A DNA stretch of 64,000 bases, from contig NZ_BAABJG010000021.1 of the NCBI RefSeq assembly GCF_039543185.1, forward strand, positions 1-64,000, given 5' to 3'. Source of the DNA: Paenibacillus_S vulneris. GTDB taxonomy: Bacteria; Bacillota; Bacilli; Paenibacillales; NBRC-103111. Below the pieces are notes generated by a model. That model worked only from the letters and a program-made list of their open reading frames with translations, ran no database searches and was not told the DNA's origin. Every line of letters starts with the position of its first letter. The stretch's first letter is position 1. Below, piece after piece: positions 62,491 to 64,000 of the stretch. A program made the position numbers and the translations under genes.

Positions 62491-63958
62491 TATCCTTCAC
62501 TTCCTTCTGCAAATAATGCGACGGCGTCGTGTCCGCTTCGAGCCTTCCCCGCTCCACGACCCAGACCCGGGTTGCGAACCACCGGACGATCTCCAGATCA
62601 TGCGTGACCATAATAATGGTTGTTCCCTGGCGTCTCCAGGCCTCAAGCTTCTCCAGAATCGCGAAGGTGTTCGCCGCATCCTGTCCGAACGTAGGCTCAT
62701 CCAGCAAAATAACCCGCTGTGCCTGATACATTGCCGTTGCCACGCTGAGACGGCGTTTTTGTCCGAGCGATAATTGATAAGGGTGCTGGTTCTGCTGGGC
62801 CTCCAGACCGAACTCGGCCAGAAGCTCCAGCGCAAGCCTTTCGGCATCCAGCCTCCGCCCGAGGCGGAACCCGAACGCCGCCTCGTCCAGCACGGAATGG
62901 GTTACAAATTGCATTTCCGGATTTTGAAAGACGTAAGCTGCGGTATCCGCCACATCCTTGAAGCCTTTAACGCCGCGTCCAGCCAGCTCGTAAGCGCCCG
63001 AGGTCTTAATGAGCTGCATCAGGGCTTGAAGCAGCGTGCTCTTGCCCGCTCCGTTCTCGCCCACTACAGCAATCCATTCGCCGGAGCTTGCCGCCGCTTT
63101 CTCAACACGCAGCTTCGCTTCCCTGCCGCGGTAGGCGCTAAAATCGCTCAGCTTAAGCAATCCCGATGCCGGCACAGGATTCTCCTCTGCAGCATTCCGC
63201 AGCGACCTGTAAGCCGGTCCGGAGACGTAATCATCCCATACCTCCGGGTACCAGATACCGTACTCCTTAAGCTTTTCTTTATGCTGCCCGAATACGTCGG
63301 CAGGCGGGCCGTCCGCCAAGATATCCCCTTGCGGGGAGAACAGCACGACCCGGTCGACAAATCCGATGATTTCATCGATTTTATGCTCTACGATAACGAC
63401 CGTTTTGTCCCTTCCTATGGCCTTGATGGTATCCCACACCTGCCGCGTGCCCTCCGGGTCCAGCAGCGCCGTCGGTTCGTCGAAGAACAGAACCTCCGGC
63501 TCCAGGGCCAGCACGGAGGCTATCGCCAGACGCTGCTTCATCCCCTGGGACATCGCTTGAATGGGCATGTGAAGCTCGGGAAGCTCAAGTCCTACCTGAC
63601 GCAGCCCGTCGCTGATTCTGCCGCTCATCTCCTCCCGCGGAACCCCCAGATTCTCCAGTACGAACGCCATTTCTTCATCTACGTACGGCATGCAGAATTG
63701 GGTATCCGGGTCTTGAAATACATAGCCCCATGAGGCAGGAATGGCAATCTCGTCGAATTTGACAGGGACCTCGATCACATTGGGAACGAGCCCGGTCAAT
63801 ACTTGAAGCAGCGTAGATTTGCCGCATCCGCTCGGTCCGAGGAGCAGCACCTTCTGCCCTGTCTGAACCGAGAACGAAATATCGTTGAACAGAAGCGTCG
63901 GACTACCGGCGAATTTGAGACGTAGTCCATGTACAGATGCACATTCCTGCTGCATCAT
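62465..63958 (-). CDS. ykoD: ECF transporter ATPase with two fused ABC domains (YkoD-like)
   Basis: A 497-residue protein with two ABC domains in one chain. The first has GPSGCGKST (41-49), a signature near MSQGMKQRLAIAS and VLFFDEPTALLD. The second has GENGAGKST (about 298), LSLGQKRRLSVATA and VILLDEPTFGQD. Both sites look intact. The fusion is as in B. subtilis YkoD. It is overlapped by the EcfT gene and itself overlaps the stop codon of an upstream gene, so the whole unit is tightly coupled. Confidence 0.92.
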   Translation of the reverse strand: MMQQECASVHGLRLKFAGSPTLLFNDISFSVQTGQKVLLLGPSGCGKSTLLQVLTGLVPNVIEVPVKFDEIAIPASWGYVFQDPDTQFCMPYVDEEMAFVLENLGVPREEMSGRISDGLRQVGLELPELHMPIQAMSQGMKQRLAIASVLALEPEVLFFDEPTALLDPEGTRQVWDTIKAIGRDKTVVIVEHKIDEIIGFVDRVVLFSPQGDILADGPPADVFGQHKEKLKEYGIWYPEVWDDYVSGPAYRSLRNAAEENPVPASGLLKLSDFSAYRGREAKLRVEKAAASSGEWIAVVGENGAGKSTLLQALMQLIKTSGAYELAGRGVKGFKDVADTAAYVFQNPEMQFVTHSVLDEAAFGFRLGRRLDAERLALELLAEFGLEAQQNQHPYQLSLGQKRRLSVATAMYQAQRVILLDEPTFGQDAANTFAILEKLEAWRRQGTTIIMVTHDLEIVRWFATRVWVVERGRLEADTTPSHYLQKEVKDSGQLIGLR

Positions 63959-64000
63959 CCTTTACGCTCCAAGGCCTGGTAATCTGCGCTGCTCGCCGGA
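63955..64000 (-). CDS. Partial gene, C-terminal end of probable YkoE substrate subunit
   Basis: Only the last 14 codons lie in the window, ending ALERKG and then TGA, which overlaps the ykoD ATG as ATGA. Reading this frame is preferred for that tight overlap; another frame ends earlier at TAA. In B. subtilis the membrane substrate subunit YkoE precedes YkoD, so this is probably its homologue. The identity cannot be proven from so few residues. Confidence 0.4.
   Translation of the reverse strand, partial: PASSADYQALERKG

Overview
The window looks like chromosome from a spore-forming, glycan-degrading Firmicute of the Paenibacillus/Cohnella type. The reasons are Gram-positive ribosome binding sites (GGAGG-like) before most genes, spore-coat families (CotS kinases, a CotSA-like glycosyltransferase, YheC/D ATP-grasp), sugar ABC systems with lipoprotein receptors, an S-layer-anchored polysaccharide lyase, a ba3-type oxidase and a YkoDC/TenA thiamin-precursor locus. 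No rRNA, tRNA, CRISPR array, prophage or transposase gene was found. Most of the window reads as mid-GC DNA; one HAD gene near 60.1-60.8 kb is visibly AT-rich.

Region 1 (0.1-15.2 kb) looks like a spore-envelope region. It begins with a 1920-residue protein made of about 157 ten-residue repeats. Next come murE-murF away from any division/cell-wall cluster, two CotS-family proteins, a paired chromate transporter, a GT4 glycosyltransferase and a divergent YheC/D ATP-grasp protein. Sequences resembling sporulation promoters precede three of these: a full sigma-K match before the repeat protein, a near match before YheC/D, and a sigma-E-like match before murE. I infer a mother-cell programme building the spore surface and possibly the cortex.

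Region 2 (15.2-41.4 kb) is a Gram-positive polysaccharide utilisation region. It holds tag, a large secreted pectate-lyase-like enzyme, an AraC regulator, a short pyruvate kinase, a 2308-residue S-layer-anchored PL8 lyase, an operon of sugar receptor, two permeases and a sulfatase, a divergent two-component system, a second sugar receptor, a DMT exporter, a GNAT enzyme and a DeoR regulator. Cre-like boxes (CcpA targets) lie upstream of both lyases and the second receptor. PL8 plus sulfatase suggests a sulfated uronic-acid polysaccharide as substrate.

Region 3 (41.5-53.3 kb) carries a CPA1 sodium/proton antiporter, an EcsC-like protein with a cupin, and a 202-bp imperfect palindrome. It continues with a ba3-type oxidase operon that includes a 43-residue subunit IIa gene and has Crp/Fnr-like boxes, and ends with a five-gene peptide ABC operon.

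Region 4 (53.6-64.0 kb) has a P-loop kinase-like protein, a fatty acid desaturase, a half-size MFS protein with a FAD-linked oxidase, a small unknown protein, a DUF485/acetate symporter pair and an AT-rich HAD phosphatase. It closes with tenA and ECF transporter genes ykoC and ykoD; the probable ykoE runs off the right edge.
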